Source: DATBGO01 sp050011895 (GTDB taxonomy: Bacteria > Actinomycetota > Actinomycetes > Streptosporangiales > Streptosporangiaceae). From it: 64,000 bases of DNA. Below, piece after piece: positions 34,855 to 43,308 of the stretch (position 1 is its first letter; each line of letters begins with the position of its first letter). Where the stretch lies: contig JBEKIF010000010.1 in assembly GCA_050011895.1 (NCBI GenBank), positions 62,001 through 126,000 of the forward strand, read 5' to 3'. The notes under the pieces were generated by a model, which searched no databases, was not told the origin of the DNA, and saw only the letters and a program-made list of their open reading frames with translations. Made by a program: the position numbers and the translations under genes.

Positions 34855-36117
34855 TCAGGTCACCCGGGCGGCCTCGGCGGGCAGCCCCGCGTAGGACGCG
34901 GGATCTGCTGCAATGCTGCGGAGCGTGTCGAGTGCGTCCCAGACGTCGGTGAAGGCCGTCGTGATCGGGGCCGGCCCGAGCCTGAGCCGGTCCGGCGAGC
35001 GGTAGTCGCCGACCACCCCGGCGCGGATCAGCGCCTGGCTGATCCGCCAGGCGTCCGGATGGCGCAGGCAGACGTGCGAGCCGCGGCGCCGGTCCTCCCG
35101 GGGCGACGCCAGCGTGAAACCATCCGGCGCCAGCCATTCGTCCGCCAGGCTGATCAGGTAACCGGTCAGCGCGATGCCCTTGGCGCGGAGCCGGCCGATG
35201 CCCGCCTCGCCGAGCAGCCGGGCCCCTTCCAGGACCGCGACCGTCCCGATGATCTGCGGCGTTCCGGTCAGGAACGCGTCGATGCCCGGCGCTGGCTGAT
35301 ACCGCGGGCCCATCGCGAACTGGTCCTGCTGGCCGAACCAGCCCCAGATCGGCTGGCGCAGCCGGTCCTGCAGGCCGGCCCGGACGTACAGGAACGCGGG
35401 TGCGCCCGGCCCGGCATTGAGGTACTTGTAGGTGCAGCCGACGGCCAGGTCGGCGCCCGCGGCGTCCAGTTCGACCGGCACCGAGCCGACCGAGTGGCAC
35501 AGATCCCACAGTGCCAGCGCGCCCGCCTCGTGCGCGATCTCGGTGATCTTCGCCAGCTCGGCGAGCGCGCCGCTGCGGTAGGCGACATGCGAGAGGCTGA
35601 CGAACGCCGTGTCCGTATCGACCGCGCTGCGCACCGCGCTCTCGCTGACGCCCTGATCGATGTCGGCGGCGATCAGCCGCAGCTCGCAGCCGCGCTGCGC
35701 GGCGATTCCTTCCAGCACGTAACGGTCGGCGGGAAAGTTATCGTTGTCAGTCACGATAACCGTCCGGCCCGGCTGGGCATCCAGCGCAGCGCAGGCCAGC
35801 TTGTATAGGTTGATCGTGGTCGAGTCGCACACGATGACCTGGCCGGGCGCCGCCCCGACCAGCTCCCCGACCGCGTCTCCAGCCCGGCCGGGCAGCTCGA
35901 TCCACCGGTCCCAGGACCGGACCAGGCCAGCTCCCCACTCCTGCACGACGACCTCGGTTATCCGCTCCCTGGTGGCCGCCGGCAGTGGCCCGAGCGAGTT
36001 GCCATCCAGGTAGATCAGCGGCTCGCCAGGCCAGCAGAAGCGGTCACGGAATCCAGCGAGCGGGTCCGCAGCGTCCAGTTCCTCGGCATAAGACCTGTCG
36101 GTGGAGAAACTCGTCAC
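34855..36117 (-). CDS. kynU: Kynureninase
   Basis: The 420-residue PLP enzyme cleaves kynurenine to anthranilate and alanine. It has YLDGNSLGPLP near the N-terminus, VCDSTTINLYKLA, NFPADRYV, the PLP lysine K231 in GCTYKYLNAGPGAPAF and SHVCLRHPDAW. GTG 36117 starts the frame, with a GGAG-containing leader. No kynurenine formamidase or tryptophan dioxygenase gene is nearby, so the pathway must be completed elsewhere. The downstream neighbour is the Gly232 hydrolase, which is not clearly connected. Confidence 0.93.
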   Translation of the reverse strand: MTSFSTDRSYAEELDAADPLAGFRDRFCWPGEPLIYLDGNSLGPLPAATRERITEVVVQEWGAGLVRSWDRWIELPGRAGDAVGELVGAAPGQVIVCDSTTINLYKLACAALDAQPGRTVIVTDNDNFPADRYVLEGIAAQRGCELRLIAADIDQGVSESAVRSAVDTDTAFVSLSHVAYRSGALAELAKITEIAHEAGALALWDLCHSVGSVPVELDAAGADLAVGCTYKYLNAGPGAPAFLYVRAGLQDRLRQPIWGWFGQQDQFAMGPRYQPAPGIDAFLTGTPQIIGTVAVLEGARLLGEAGIGRLRAKGIALTGYLISLADEWLAPDGFTLASPREDRRRGSHVCLRHPDAWRISQALIRAGVVGDYRSPDRLRLGPAPITTAFTDVWDALDTLRSIAADPASYAGLPAEAARVT

Positions 36118-36213
36118 CTCTCCACCCTAGGCGGCTGCGCCGATGCGGTTGTGCGCCTGAACGGCACTGCGCCTGAACGGCACTGCGCCTGCGCCGTGCG
36201 GCAAAGTGGACCG

Positions 36214-36603
36214 ATGTCTGACGGCTGGCTGAAAGCGATAAACGACCTGGACGAGGACGCGTTCCAGTTCACGGCGGGACGCGAGCAGCTATGGGCCCGT
36301 CGCGATGCCCAGCATCCTTGGCAGCTGGACCTACTATTAGATCCCAGCGGGGATGAGTGGGTGTTCAAGAGCGACGGGCGGGTTCGGGTGCCGTGGGCGA
36401 GAGCCGTGCATTACGTCATCGGCGTGCCCTACCTGAGGCCCGAGCTCGCGATCTTGCGCAAGGCCCACCCTGACCGCCCGAAGGACCGGGCAGACCTCGA
36501 GGCAACCCGCCTTGATCCCGGCGCTCGGTTCTGGCTGGCCGCTACCCTGGACCAGCTAGGCCACAGCTCCTGGGTGCAACTACTCAGAGCGCAGATAACT
36601 TGA
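36214..36603 (+). CDS. C-terminal portion of a nucleotidyltransferase-like protein
   Basis: The 129-residue frame contains LDLLLDPSGDEWVFKSDGRV, VIGVPYLRPELAILRKAH and RPKDRADLEATRLDPGAR. This resembles the second half of a nucleotidyltransferase family related to aminoglycoside 2''-adenylyltransferases (often misnamed amino acid transporters). The first half, which carries the catalytic Gly-Ser and Asp pair, is missing. Just upstream are 2.3 copies of a 16-bp repeat (36152-36191). It is probably a truncated, inactive gene rather than a complete small protein. Confidence 0.6.
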   Translation: MSDGWLKAINDLDEDAFQFTAGREQLWARRDAQHPWQLDLLLDPSGDEWVFKSDGRVRVPWARAVHYVIGVPYLRPELAILRKAHPDRPKDRADLEATRLDPGARFWLAATLDQLGHSSWVQLLRAQIT

Positions 36604-37172
36604 CTTACCGCACCAGATTTGCCCTCGACCGGGCAAGAAACCGAGTCAGGTGCTCCAGATGAGCCAGGCAATACGCGCTTGTACCGGATTTGGTGACCAC
36701 ATTTCGGACATTACCATCGTCTCAGGCCACTAAATCCGGTACAAGTGGCCGCAGCATGCCTGTGGGCGGGCGCCATCGTGTCCAGCTGGCTGCGCAATGT
36801 TCAGCTGGCAACGGCGATGACCGTCGCCCGGATCTGGCCTGACATATTGAGGTCGGAGCCGACGGGCCGGTCTCGACATCGGCTGCCGGGACTTTCCCGG
36901 GATCGGATCGGGGTCCAGGAGCAGCGACAGGATAGCCAGCACGGCCCCGCATGAACGCTGCGGCCAGGTTGCCCAGCGGCGTCGGCCGACGGCCATGATA
37001 CGTGCCCCCGGATGAACCTGCGGATTGCCTTGCGGCCGCACGTCAGGCCGATCCGCAGCATCCCCACCCAGGGACAGCGCGCAGTGACTATCGGCGCAGT
37101 ACACGATGGTCGCGGGGGAGTGGGCTAGCTGCCGGGCTTCGGCTGCCCCGAGGGCCGGGCACGTCGGGGCAG
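36604..37172. other. Gene-poor stretch with a long inverted repeat
   Basis: These 569 bases contain no gene I recognise. Several open frames of 60-124 codons occur on both strands, but none shows a family pattern. At 36678-36691 and 36732-36745 there is a perfect 14-bp inverted repeat (CTTGTACCGGATTT / AAATCCGGTACAAG). Confidence 0.5.
36678..36745. repeat. 14-bp perfect inverted repeat with 40-bp spacer
   Basis: CTTGTACCGGATTT at 36678-36691 is matched by its exact reverse complement at 36732-36745. The spacer is lower in GC than its surroundings. It could be a relic of a miniature element, a recombination site or a cruciform-forming site. Confidence 0.7.
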
Positions 37173-38792
37173 CTAGCTGCTGTCCTGGCGCCTTCGGCGG
37201 CGCAATCCCACCACGACAAGCACCGACACCAGGGACGCGGCGGCCACTGGTAGAGCCCGTTTCAGTACGGGGATCCCGGCCACGCTAAGTAGATCGATCG
37301 CGTCATCGTCCGGTGGCCTGGCAGCAAGCCGGGGCGGAACAGGTGGTGTGGCCTTTAGCTGCGGGGCCGGTGACGGTGACGCGGCCTCCGGGGCAAGTTG
37401 GTTCGCTGCCGTCTGGCCGGCCGCCGTGTCCTGGCCCGCTGTGTCCTGGCGTGCTGCCGTCTGGCCGGCCGCCGTGTCCTGGCCCGCTGTGTCCTGGCGT
37501 GCTGCCGTCTGGCCGGCCGCCGTGTCCTGGCGCGCTGTGTCCTGGCGTGCTGCCGTCTGGCCGGCCGCTGTGGGCTGGCGCGCTGTGTCCTGGCGTGCTG
37601 CCGTCTGGCCGGCCGCTGTGTCCTGGCGCGCTGCCGTCTGGGCGGCCGCTGTGGGCTGGCGCGCTGTGTCCTGGCGTGCTGCCGTCTGGCCGGCCACTGT
37701 GGGCTGGCCCGCCGCGTCCTGGCCCGCCACCGCAGGGCCACCGGGCGGCAGGCCGTCGGCGCTCGCGGGGGATTCGCTGAGCGAAAGCCCCCGCGCGGCG
37801 AGCTTCTGCTTGATCTCGTCGACCGACGCTGGGCCGATGTTGTCGATCGCTAGCAAGTCCTCCCTGGTGCGGGTAGCAAGATCGCCAATGGTGTGAATGC
37901 CCTCCCTGCGGAGGCTGTTGTAGGACCGCAGCGACAGCTGAAGTTCCTCGACCGGCTGGGCAAGGTCGCCTGCTGACCGGTCGCCCAGCCCGCCGTCGGC
38001 GCCCTCGCCGAAGCCCGTGCCCTGGCCGAAGCCCTCGCCGGTGGCAGCGGCCGCGTCCGCGCTGGCGTCGGCCACCTGACCGGAGCCAGCGGCGGCGTCC
38101 GCGCTGGCGTCGGCCACCTGACCGGAGCCAGCGGCGGCGTCCGCGCTGGCGTCGGCCACCTGACCGGAGCCAGCGGCGGCGTCCGCGCTGGCGTCGGCCC
38201 CCTGACCGGAGCCCTCGCTGGCGGTGGCCCTCGTACCAAAGCTGGCGCTCACGCCTGAGCCGGAGCCCTCGCTGGCGGTGGCCCTCGTACCAAAGCTGGC
38301 GCTCACGCCTGAGTTTGCGGCTGCTCCCTCGGCTGCGGCCGGTGACTGGTCCGCGGTCAGCATCTGGGCCAGGTTGGCCGCGAAGATACCGATCAGCTTC
38401 CCGCCGACCTCGGCCATCACCCCGCGGCCGAACTGAGCCGGCCTGCCGGTCACGTTCAGCGTCGTCCGAACGATCACATGCGTATGGTCACCCTGGCCAT
38501 CCAGCACCGAGCGCACGGTCGCCGAAGCGGTGCCGGCGCCGCGGGTCTCCTTGCCTGACGCCTCGAGGGTGACGACGTGAGCGTGCGGGTCACGCTCGGT
38601 GAAGCGCGCCGTGCCCGCATAGGTCATGGCGATCGGGCCGACCTTGACCTTGATCCGGCCGTGGATGGCATCGCCGTCCACCGAGTCGAGGGCGGCGCCC
38701 GGCATGCAGGGCGCCACCCGCTCCACGTCCAGTAGCACTTCCCACGCCCGTTCCTCGGGGACCGGGACCGTGAATGAGTGCTCCAGTTCCAT
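37173..38792 (-). CDS. coxG: CoxG (SRPBCC) - RNAP alpha-CTD-like - membrane anchor fusion protein
   Basis: The 539-residue protein has four parts. Residues 1-147 are a CoxG/SRPBCC domain (MELEHSFTVPVPEERAWEVL, then GRGVMAEVGGKLIG), the family that helps carbon monoxide dehydrogenase maturation or membrane binding. Residues 160-250 are two kinds of tandem repeat. Residues 275-338 match the RNA polymerase alpha C-terminal domain: PVEELQLSLRSYNSLRREG, IHTIGDLATRT and IDNIGPASVDEIKQKLAARG. Residues 355-463 are QTAARQDTAAG-type repeats. Residues 512-530 form one membrane helix ending RRRRRQ. Normal CoxG is the first part plus the anchor only. The gene starts 3 bp after the coxM remnant. Confidence 0.85.
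   Translation of the reverse strand: MELEHSFTVPVPEERAWEVLLDVERVAPCMPGAALDSVDGDAIHGRIKVKVGPIAMTYAGTARFTERDPHAHVVTLEASGKETRGAGTASATVRSVLDGQGDHTHVIVRTTLNVTGRPAQFGRGVMAEVGGKLIGIFAANLAQMLTADQSPAAAEGAAANSGVSASFGTRATASEGSGSGVSASFGTRATASEGSGQGADASADAAAGSGQVADASADAAAGSGQVADASADAAAGSGQVADASADAAAATGEGFGQGTGFGEGADGGLGDRSAGDLAQPVEELQLSLRSYNSLRREGIHTIGDLATRTREDLLAIDNIGPASVDEIKQKLAARGLSLSESPASADGLPPGGPAVAGQDAAGQPTVAGQTAARQDTARQPTAAAQTAARQDTAAGQTAARQDTARQPTAAGQTAARQDTARQDTAAGQTAARQDTAGQDTAAGQTAARQDTAGQDTAAGQTAANQLAPEAASPSPAPQLKATPPVPPRLAARPPDDDAIDLLSVAGIPVLKRALPVAAASLVSVLVVVGLRRRRRQDSS
37404..37730. repeat. Imperfect 15/30-bp repeats coding QTAARQDTAAG
   Basis: About twenty 15-bp-derived units, arranged in larger 45-60 bp modules, encode alternating QTAAR, QDTAG and QPTAA segments of the CoxG fusion protein. 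Confidence 0.85.
38044..38313. repeat. 42-bp (x4) and 48-bp (x2) repeats in the CoxG fusion gene
   Basis: Four nearly identical 42-bp units encode GQVADASADAAAGS; two 48-bp units next to them encode SGVSASFGTRATASEG. Both sets lie between the SRPBCC and the alpha-CTD-like domain. Confidence 0.88.
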
Positions 38793-38795
38793 CTG

Positions 38796-39285
38796 TCAGA
38801 CTCCTGCCGCTGCTGCTAGGGCCCGGCCGGTGAGTACCCGCGCCAGGTGGCGCCGGTAATCGGGCGCACCGTGCAGGTCGCCGGGGGGCTCCGCGCCGTT
38901 CAGCGCAGCATCGCTCGCTGCTGCTCCCGCTGCAGCGGCCTCGGCCGCCGTCGCCCTCACCGGTCACCGTGCCCATGTTAGTCAGGCTGATCCTAGCCTC
39001 GGCGAGGACTCCGTCCGATCGCCTGGCGAGAGCCGCCACCCCGACGGTGGCCCAGGCCTGCGCGGTCCGGTGAAACTTCTCATAACGGTAGCCCCAGCCC
39101 GGCCCGAGCTTCGGGATGGAGATCCCGGTCAGGATCTCGACCGGGTCGAGGGCGGTGGTCAGGTAGTCGACGAAAAACTCCCCGATGTGACGGTGATTTG
39201 CGTCGTGCGCCCCGCGTCGGCCAATCGCGACGCGCTCAGCGGCGTTGACCCCTCCGGGATACGGCAGTTGCGCCTGATGCGCAAC
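38796..39285 (-). pseudogene. coxM: Decayed coxM-like gene (CO dehydrogenase/XDH FAD subunit, C-terminal part)
   Basis: The minus strand encodes HIGEFFVDYLTTALDPVEIL, IPKLGPGWGYRYEKFHRTAQ and ARISLTNMGTV, the C-terminal FAD-subunit pattern of CoxM. After GTV the frame is lost: one extra base near 38957 shifts to the frame that encodes RATAAEAAAAGAAASDAAL and finally LHGAPDYRRHLARVLTGRAL before TGA 38796. Upstream, an in-frame TAG at 39286-39288 and absence of the FAD-binding N-terminus show the gene is truncated. The order coxM-coxG with a 3-bp gap fits a former carbon monoxide dehydrogenase-type operon; no coxS or coxL is present. Confidence 0.8.
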
Positions 39286-39365
39286 CTAGAACCGCAGGCC
39301 CCAGCCGCGCCGGTACCTACTAGAGGATCTTGCTCAGCCGAAGTGGCTGGCTGAGGCGGCCGGAC

Positions 39366-40085
39366 TCACCCGGTACTCAGCACCTGGAAGGCCTCCGCGA
39401 GCCGCCCGTCCGGCAGACCCGCCTGGGCGCCGTTCCTGGCGTGCCAGCCCCGCAGGAAGTCCTCGAGGTTGTCCATGTGGCCGGTCTGGCTCACGTGCGC
39501 CCGCAGCGCCGCGACCTTGCGGCTGAACACCTCGGTGACGTCCACGTAGTGGTTCGGTGACGGGCTGCCGCTGATCCACACCTCCCGGACCGTCCAGGCG
39601 TCGAGTCCCTCGGCCGCGAGCAGGGCGGGAAAGGCGAAAGGATTCCGTGCGTCCGGATAGACCGCGTCAAGAGCCGCCGAGCCTGCGGCCCGGTGATCCG
39701 GATGGCTGGCGGGGATCCTGGCGTAGTTGCGCTCGGGTGAGGGGCACATCACCCGGTCCGGCCGGATCTGCCTGATCACCCTGGTCAGGTCCGCGCGCAG
39801 GCTGAGGGTGGCCTCAAGGCGGCCGTCGGGGTAACCGAGGAACCTGATGTCCTGAACGCCGACATGCTTGGCCGCAGCGGTCTGCTCGGCGCGGCGGAGG
39901 ATGGCCATATCCGGCCGGGAGATGGAGTGGTCGCTGCCGCCTGCGTCGCCGTCGGTGACGATGCAGTAGCTGACCTCGGCCCCTGCGTCGGTCCAGCGCG
40001 CGACGGTGCCGGCCGCGCCGAAGTCGACGTCGTCGGGATGCGCGGTGATCACCAGGATCCGGCTGACCTCTGAGTCTTCCAGCAC
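39366..40085 (-). CDS. PIG-L family deacetylase
   Basis: The protein has 239 residues from GTG 40085. The zinc-binding motif is ITAHPDDVDFGAAGT, and the second ligand is in ASHPDHRAAG. The family includes MshB and Mca of mycothiol metabolism and many N-acetylglucosamine deacetylases. It matches the general PIG-L branch rather than MshB. Open frame extends to 40490, but sequence upstream of the GTG has no family similarity. It is divergent from an aldehyde dehydrogenase gene (230 bp between starts). Confidence 0.85.
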   Translation of the reverse strand: MLEDSEVSRILVITAHPDDVDFGAAGTVARWTDAGAEVSYCIVTDGDAGGSDHSISRPDMAILRRAEQTAAAKHVGVQDIRFLGYPDGRLEATLSLRADLTRVIRQIRPDRVMCPSPERNYARIPASHPDHRAAGSAALDAVYPDARNPFAFPALLAAEGLDAWTVREVWISGSPSPNHYVDVTEVFSRKVAALRAHVSQTGHMDNLEDFLRGWHARNGAQAGLPDGRLAEAFQVLSTG

Positions 40086-40315
40086 GGTGCCGATCCTACG
40101 GGCACCGTCCGACAGCCCGGCCGTGCTGCCGGCCGGATCTCCCGTCTGACAAACCGCGGTGAAGTGGTTGACAGGCGCACGGCCGGAGCCGCAATGATCG
40201 GATGAGACACGTGTGGTGACCGGACAGCGGACGAGTGGTCGCCTGGCGTGCAATTTCACCCGCAATTTCACCCGGAGTGCAATCTCACGGGCTCGCGGAG
40301 CGGAGAGGCGTGGCA

Positions 40316-41776
40316 ATGGGTCTAGTGGATTCGGGTGCCTGGCAGGGCAAGATCTTCTCGGCTGGCTGGCGGGCGGGCTCCGGCGGCGAGCACGCCGTGA
40401 CCGAGCCTGCCACGGGCCAGGAACTCGGCCGGATCGGCTACGCCACCCCGGCGGACGTGCGCAGGGCCACGCAGCTGGCCCGCCAGGCACAGCGATCCTG
40501 GGCGGCTGCCCCCTACGGCGAGCGCGCCGCCGTGCTGCGGCGGGCCGGGGATCTGTGGAACGCTCACGCGGACGAGATCAAGATGTGGCTGACCAGGGAG
40601 ACCGGGGCCATCGCCCCGATGGGCGACCTGCAGGTGCACGTCTCCGCCGATGAGTGCTATGAGGCCGCCGCCCTGGCCTCGCAGCCCTACGGCGAGCTGC
40701 TGCGCAGCGAGCAGCCCAGGCTCAGCCTGGCCAGGCACGTGCCGGCCGGAGTGGTCGGTGTGATCGCCCCGTTCAACGTCCCGACGATCCTGGCGATCCG
40801 GGCCGTCGCCCCGGCACTGGCCCTCGGCAACGCGGTCGTCCTGAAGCCTGACCCGCGTACCTCGGTCAGCGGCGGCGTGGTGCTCGCCGAGATCTTCGCC
40901 AGGGCCGGGCTTCCCGACGGCCTCCTGCACGTGCTGCCCGGCGGCCCGGGCACCGGCGAGGCGGTGGTCACCGAGCCCGGCATCAGGATCATCGCCTTCA
41001 CCGGATCCACCAGGGCAGGCCGGGCCGTCGCCCGGCTGGCCGGCGAGCACCTCAAGCGGGTCCACCTGGAGCTCGGCGGTAACTCGGCGCTCATCGTGCT
41101 GCCCGATGTGGACATCGAGCGGGCCACCTCCGTGGGCGCCTTCGGCTCCTTCATCCACCAGGGGCAGATCTGCATGTCGGCAAGCCGGCACCTGGTGCAC
41201 AGCTCCATCGCGAAGGACTACGCGATGGCGCTCGCGGCCCGGGCCGAGCACCTTCCGGTCGGTGACCCGCATAGGGAGCAGGTGGCGCTCGGGCCGCTGA
41301 TCGATGAGCAGCAGCGTGACAAAGTGGACCGGATCGTCAGGGCCAGCGTCGACGCCGGCGCCATACTGCTGACCGGCGGCACCTACCAGGGCTTGTTCTA
41401 CCGGCCGACGGTGCTCGCCGACGTGCCGGCCTCAGCTCCTGCCTACGCCGAGGAGATCTTCGGCCCGGTGGCCCCTGTGACGCCGTTCGATTCCATCGAC
41501 GAGGCCGTCGAGATGGCCGGAGGCACCGACTACGGTCTCTCGCTGGGCATCCTCACCAGGGATGTCTACCAGGGACTTGCGATCGCCGAGCGGATCCCCT
41601 CCGGGCTTGTCCACATCAATGACCAGACGGTCAACGACGAGGCGACGATCCCGTTCGGCGGGGTGGGCTCGTCGGGCAACGGCGGCAGGCTCGGCGGGGC
41701 CAGGGCCAACCTGGACGCCTTCACCGAGACGCAGTGGGTGACGGTGCGCGGCGACCTGCCCGCGTACCCGTTCTAG
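40316..41776 (+). CDS. Benzaldehyde-type NAD(P)-dependent aldehyde dehydrogenase
   Basis: This 486-residue aldehyde dehydrogenase has every catalytic feature: oxyanion N154 in APFNVPTILAIR, general base E252 in HLELGGNS and nucleophile C286 in GQICMSASRH. The N-terminal start AGWRAGSGGEHAVTEPATGQ and the overall pattern resemble benzaldehyde and vanillin dehydrogenases. GGAGAGG is eight bases upstream of ATG 40316. Its 3' end is followed by a 14-bp tandem repeat that runs into the next, convergent aldehyde dehydrogenase. Confidence 0.88.
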   Translation: MGLVDSGAWQGKIFSAGWRAGSGGEHAVTEPATGQELGRIGYATPADVRRATQLARQAQRSWAAAPYGERAAVLRRAGDLWNAHADEIKMWLTRETGAIAPMGDLQVHVSADECYEAAALASQPYGELLRSEQPRLSLARHVPAGVVGVIAPFNVPTILAIRAVAPALALGNAVVLKPDPRTSVSGGVVLAEIFARAGLPDGLLHVLPGGPGTGEAVVTEPGIRIIAFTGSTRAGRAVARLAGEHLKRVHLELGGNSALIVLPDVDIERATSVGAFGSFIHQGQICMSASRHLVHSSIAKDYAMALAARAEHLPVGDPHREQVALGPLIDEQQRDKVDRIVRASVDAGAILLTGGTYQGLFYRPTVLADVPASAPAYAEEIFGPVAPVTPFDSIDEAVEMAGGTDYGLSLGILTRDVYQGLAIAERIPSGLVHINDQTVNDEATIPFGGVGSSGNGGRLGGARANLDAFTETQWVTVRGDLPAYPF

Positions 41777-41799
41777 GACCGCACCCGCCCCCGTCAGCC

Positions 41800-41919
41800 A
41801 CAATCAGCTCAGTCCAGCACAATCAGCTCAGTCCAGCCAGCTCAGTCCAGCCAGCTCAGTCCAGCCAGCTCAGTCCAGCCAGCTCAGTCCAGCCAGCTCA
41901 GTCCAGCCAGCTCAGTCCA
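41800..41919. repeat. 14-bp and 19-bp tandem repeats between two aldehyde dehydrogenase genes
   Basis: Two copies of a 19-bp unit (CACAATCAGCTCAGTCCAG) are followed by six perfect copies of CCAGCTCAGTCCAG. The array ends at the stop codon of the minus-strand aldehyde dehydrogenase, whose TGA is part of the last unit. The period is not a multiple of three, unlike the coding arrays. Confidence 0.9.
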
Positions 41920-43279
41920 GCGCGGACATCACGTGCTTGATCCTGGTGTAGTCCTCGAACCCGTACATCGACAGGTCCTTGCCGTAGCCGGAGCTCTTGA
42001 AGCCGCCGTGCGGCATCTCGGCGACCAGCGGGATGTGGGTGTTGATCCAGACGCAGCCGAAGTCAAGCCGCCTGGCCATCCGCATCGCCCGGCCGTGATC
42101 GGAGGTCCACACCGAGGAGGCGAGCCCGTATTCGGTGCCGTTGGCCCAGGCCACAGCCTCGTCTTCGGCGCTGAACTGCTGCACGGTGATGACCGGCCCG
42201 AAGACCTCGCCCTGGATGATCTCGTCGTTCTGGCGCAGCCCGTCCACCACGCTGGCCTCGAAGAAGAAGCCGCGCTCCCCGGTCTGCCTGCCGCCGGTCA
42301 GTACCCGGGCATGATCGGGCAGCCGCTCGATGAACCCGGACACCCGGTCCAGCTGATTGGCGTTGTTGAGGGGGCCGAAGTCCGCGTCAGGCACGTCGGG
42401 CCCGGCCACCGTCTGGCTCTTGGCCTGCTCGACAAGAGCCGCCACGAACTCCTCGTGCACGCCGGGCCCGGCCAGCACCCGGGTCGCGGCGGTGCAGTCC
42501 TGGCCTGCGTTGAAGTAACCGGCGATGGCGACCGCCTCGGCAGCCTTGGCCGGGTCCGCATCGTCGAAGACGACCACCGGGGCCTTGCCGCCCAGCTCGA
42601 GGTGGACCCGCTTGAGGCCGGGCGCGGCGGCGGCGGCCACCTCCCGGCCCGCGCGCACGCTCCCGGTGATCGACACCATCTGGGGCGCCGGATGGGACAC
42701 GAGGGCCCGGCCGGTGTCCCGGTCACCGCAGACCACGTTGAAGACGCCGGGCGGCAGGTGCTCGCTCATCAGCTCGGCCATCAGCAGCGTGCTGGCCGGG
42801 GTGGTGTCCGACGGCTTGAGCACCATGGTGTTGCCGGCCGCGAGGGCGGGCGCCCACTTCCAGACCGCCATCATCATCGGGTAGCCGGACATGTACTCCC
42901 CGGCCGAGCGTCCCTCCAGCATCCGTGCCGCGCCCGCGAAGAACCTGATCTGGTCCACCATCGGCGGGATCTCTTCGGACAAGGTCAGCGCGATCGGCTT
43001 GCCGGTGTTCTGCGACTCGGCGGCGACCAGCTGGTCCGCGTTGACCTCGATCGTATCGGCGATCCGCAGCAGCGCCAGGCTGCGCTCGGACGGTGTCGCA
43101 TCGCGCCACTGCCCGGACGCGGAGGCGGCGGACGCGAAGGCCGCGTCGACCTCGATGGCGCCGGACACCGGCGCGGTGGCGAAGGCCTCGCCGGTGGCTG
43201 GGTTGATCAGGTCGGCACGCCGGTCGAAGGAGATGTCCGTGTACTGCCCGCCGATGAAGTTGCGCAGATCGTCCACCAC
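41912..43279 (-). CDS. Gamma-aminobutyraldehyde dehydrogenase-like protein with internal deletion
   Basis: The 455-residue sequence matches the PatD/gamma-aminobutyraldehyde dehydrogenase branch closely: E229 in HLELGGKAPVVVF, C262 in YFNAGQDCTAATR and the tail GYGKDLSMYGFEDYTRIKH. After AGEYMSG (132) it jumps to YPMMMAVWKWAP. Family members have about 20 extra residues here, ending in TPWN, whose Asn forms the oxyanion hole. Loss of this segment and of part of a Rossmann strand should impair catalysis. The gene is 29 bp after the saccharopine dehydrogenase-like gene, so they form an operon, probably for diamine or lysine-type amino acid use. Confidence 0.85.
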   Translation of the reverse strand: MVDDLRNFIGGQYTDISFDRRADLINPATGEAFATAPVSGAIEVDAAFASAASASGQWRDATPSERSLALLRIADTIEVNADQLVAAESQNTGKPIALTLSEEIPPMVDQIRFFAGAARMLEGRSAGEYMSGYPMMMAVWKWAPALAAGNTMVLKPSDTTPASTLLMAELMSEHLPPGVFNVVCGDRDTGRALVSHPAPQMVSITGSVRAGREVAAAAAPGLKRVHLELGGKAPVVVFDDADPAKAAEAVAIAGYFNAGQDCTAATRVLAGPGVHEEFVAALVEQAKSQTVAGPDVPDADFGPLNNANQLDRVSGFIERLPDHARVLTGGRQTGERGFFFEASVVDGLRQNDEIIQGEVFGPVITVQQFSAEDEAVAWANGTEYGLASSVWTSDHGRAMRMARRLDFGCVWINTHIPLVAEMPHGGFKSSGYGKDLSMYGFEDYTRIKHVMSALD

Positions 43280-43308
43280 GCGGCCTCCGTTTCAGGTTGT
43301 TAACGGGC

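Noticed and set aside
34060..35808. 582-codon plus-strand frame across the hydrolase and kynU
   Set aside because: Runs antisense to two well-supported genes and crosses their boundary.
36730..37104. 124-codon minus-strand frame in the gene-poor block
   Set aside because: Considered as a transposase remnant, but no transposase motif could be identified.
37404..37730. Repeat array as a possible CRISPR
   Set aside because: Units are contiguous with no unique spacers, differ in length from CRISPR repeats, and are in frame in a coding sequence. The same applies to the arrays at 17.2, 23.3 and 41.8 kb.
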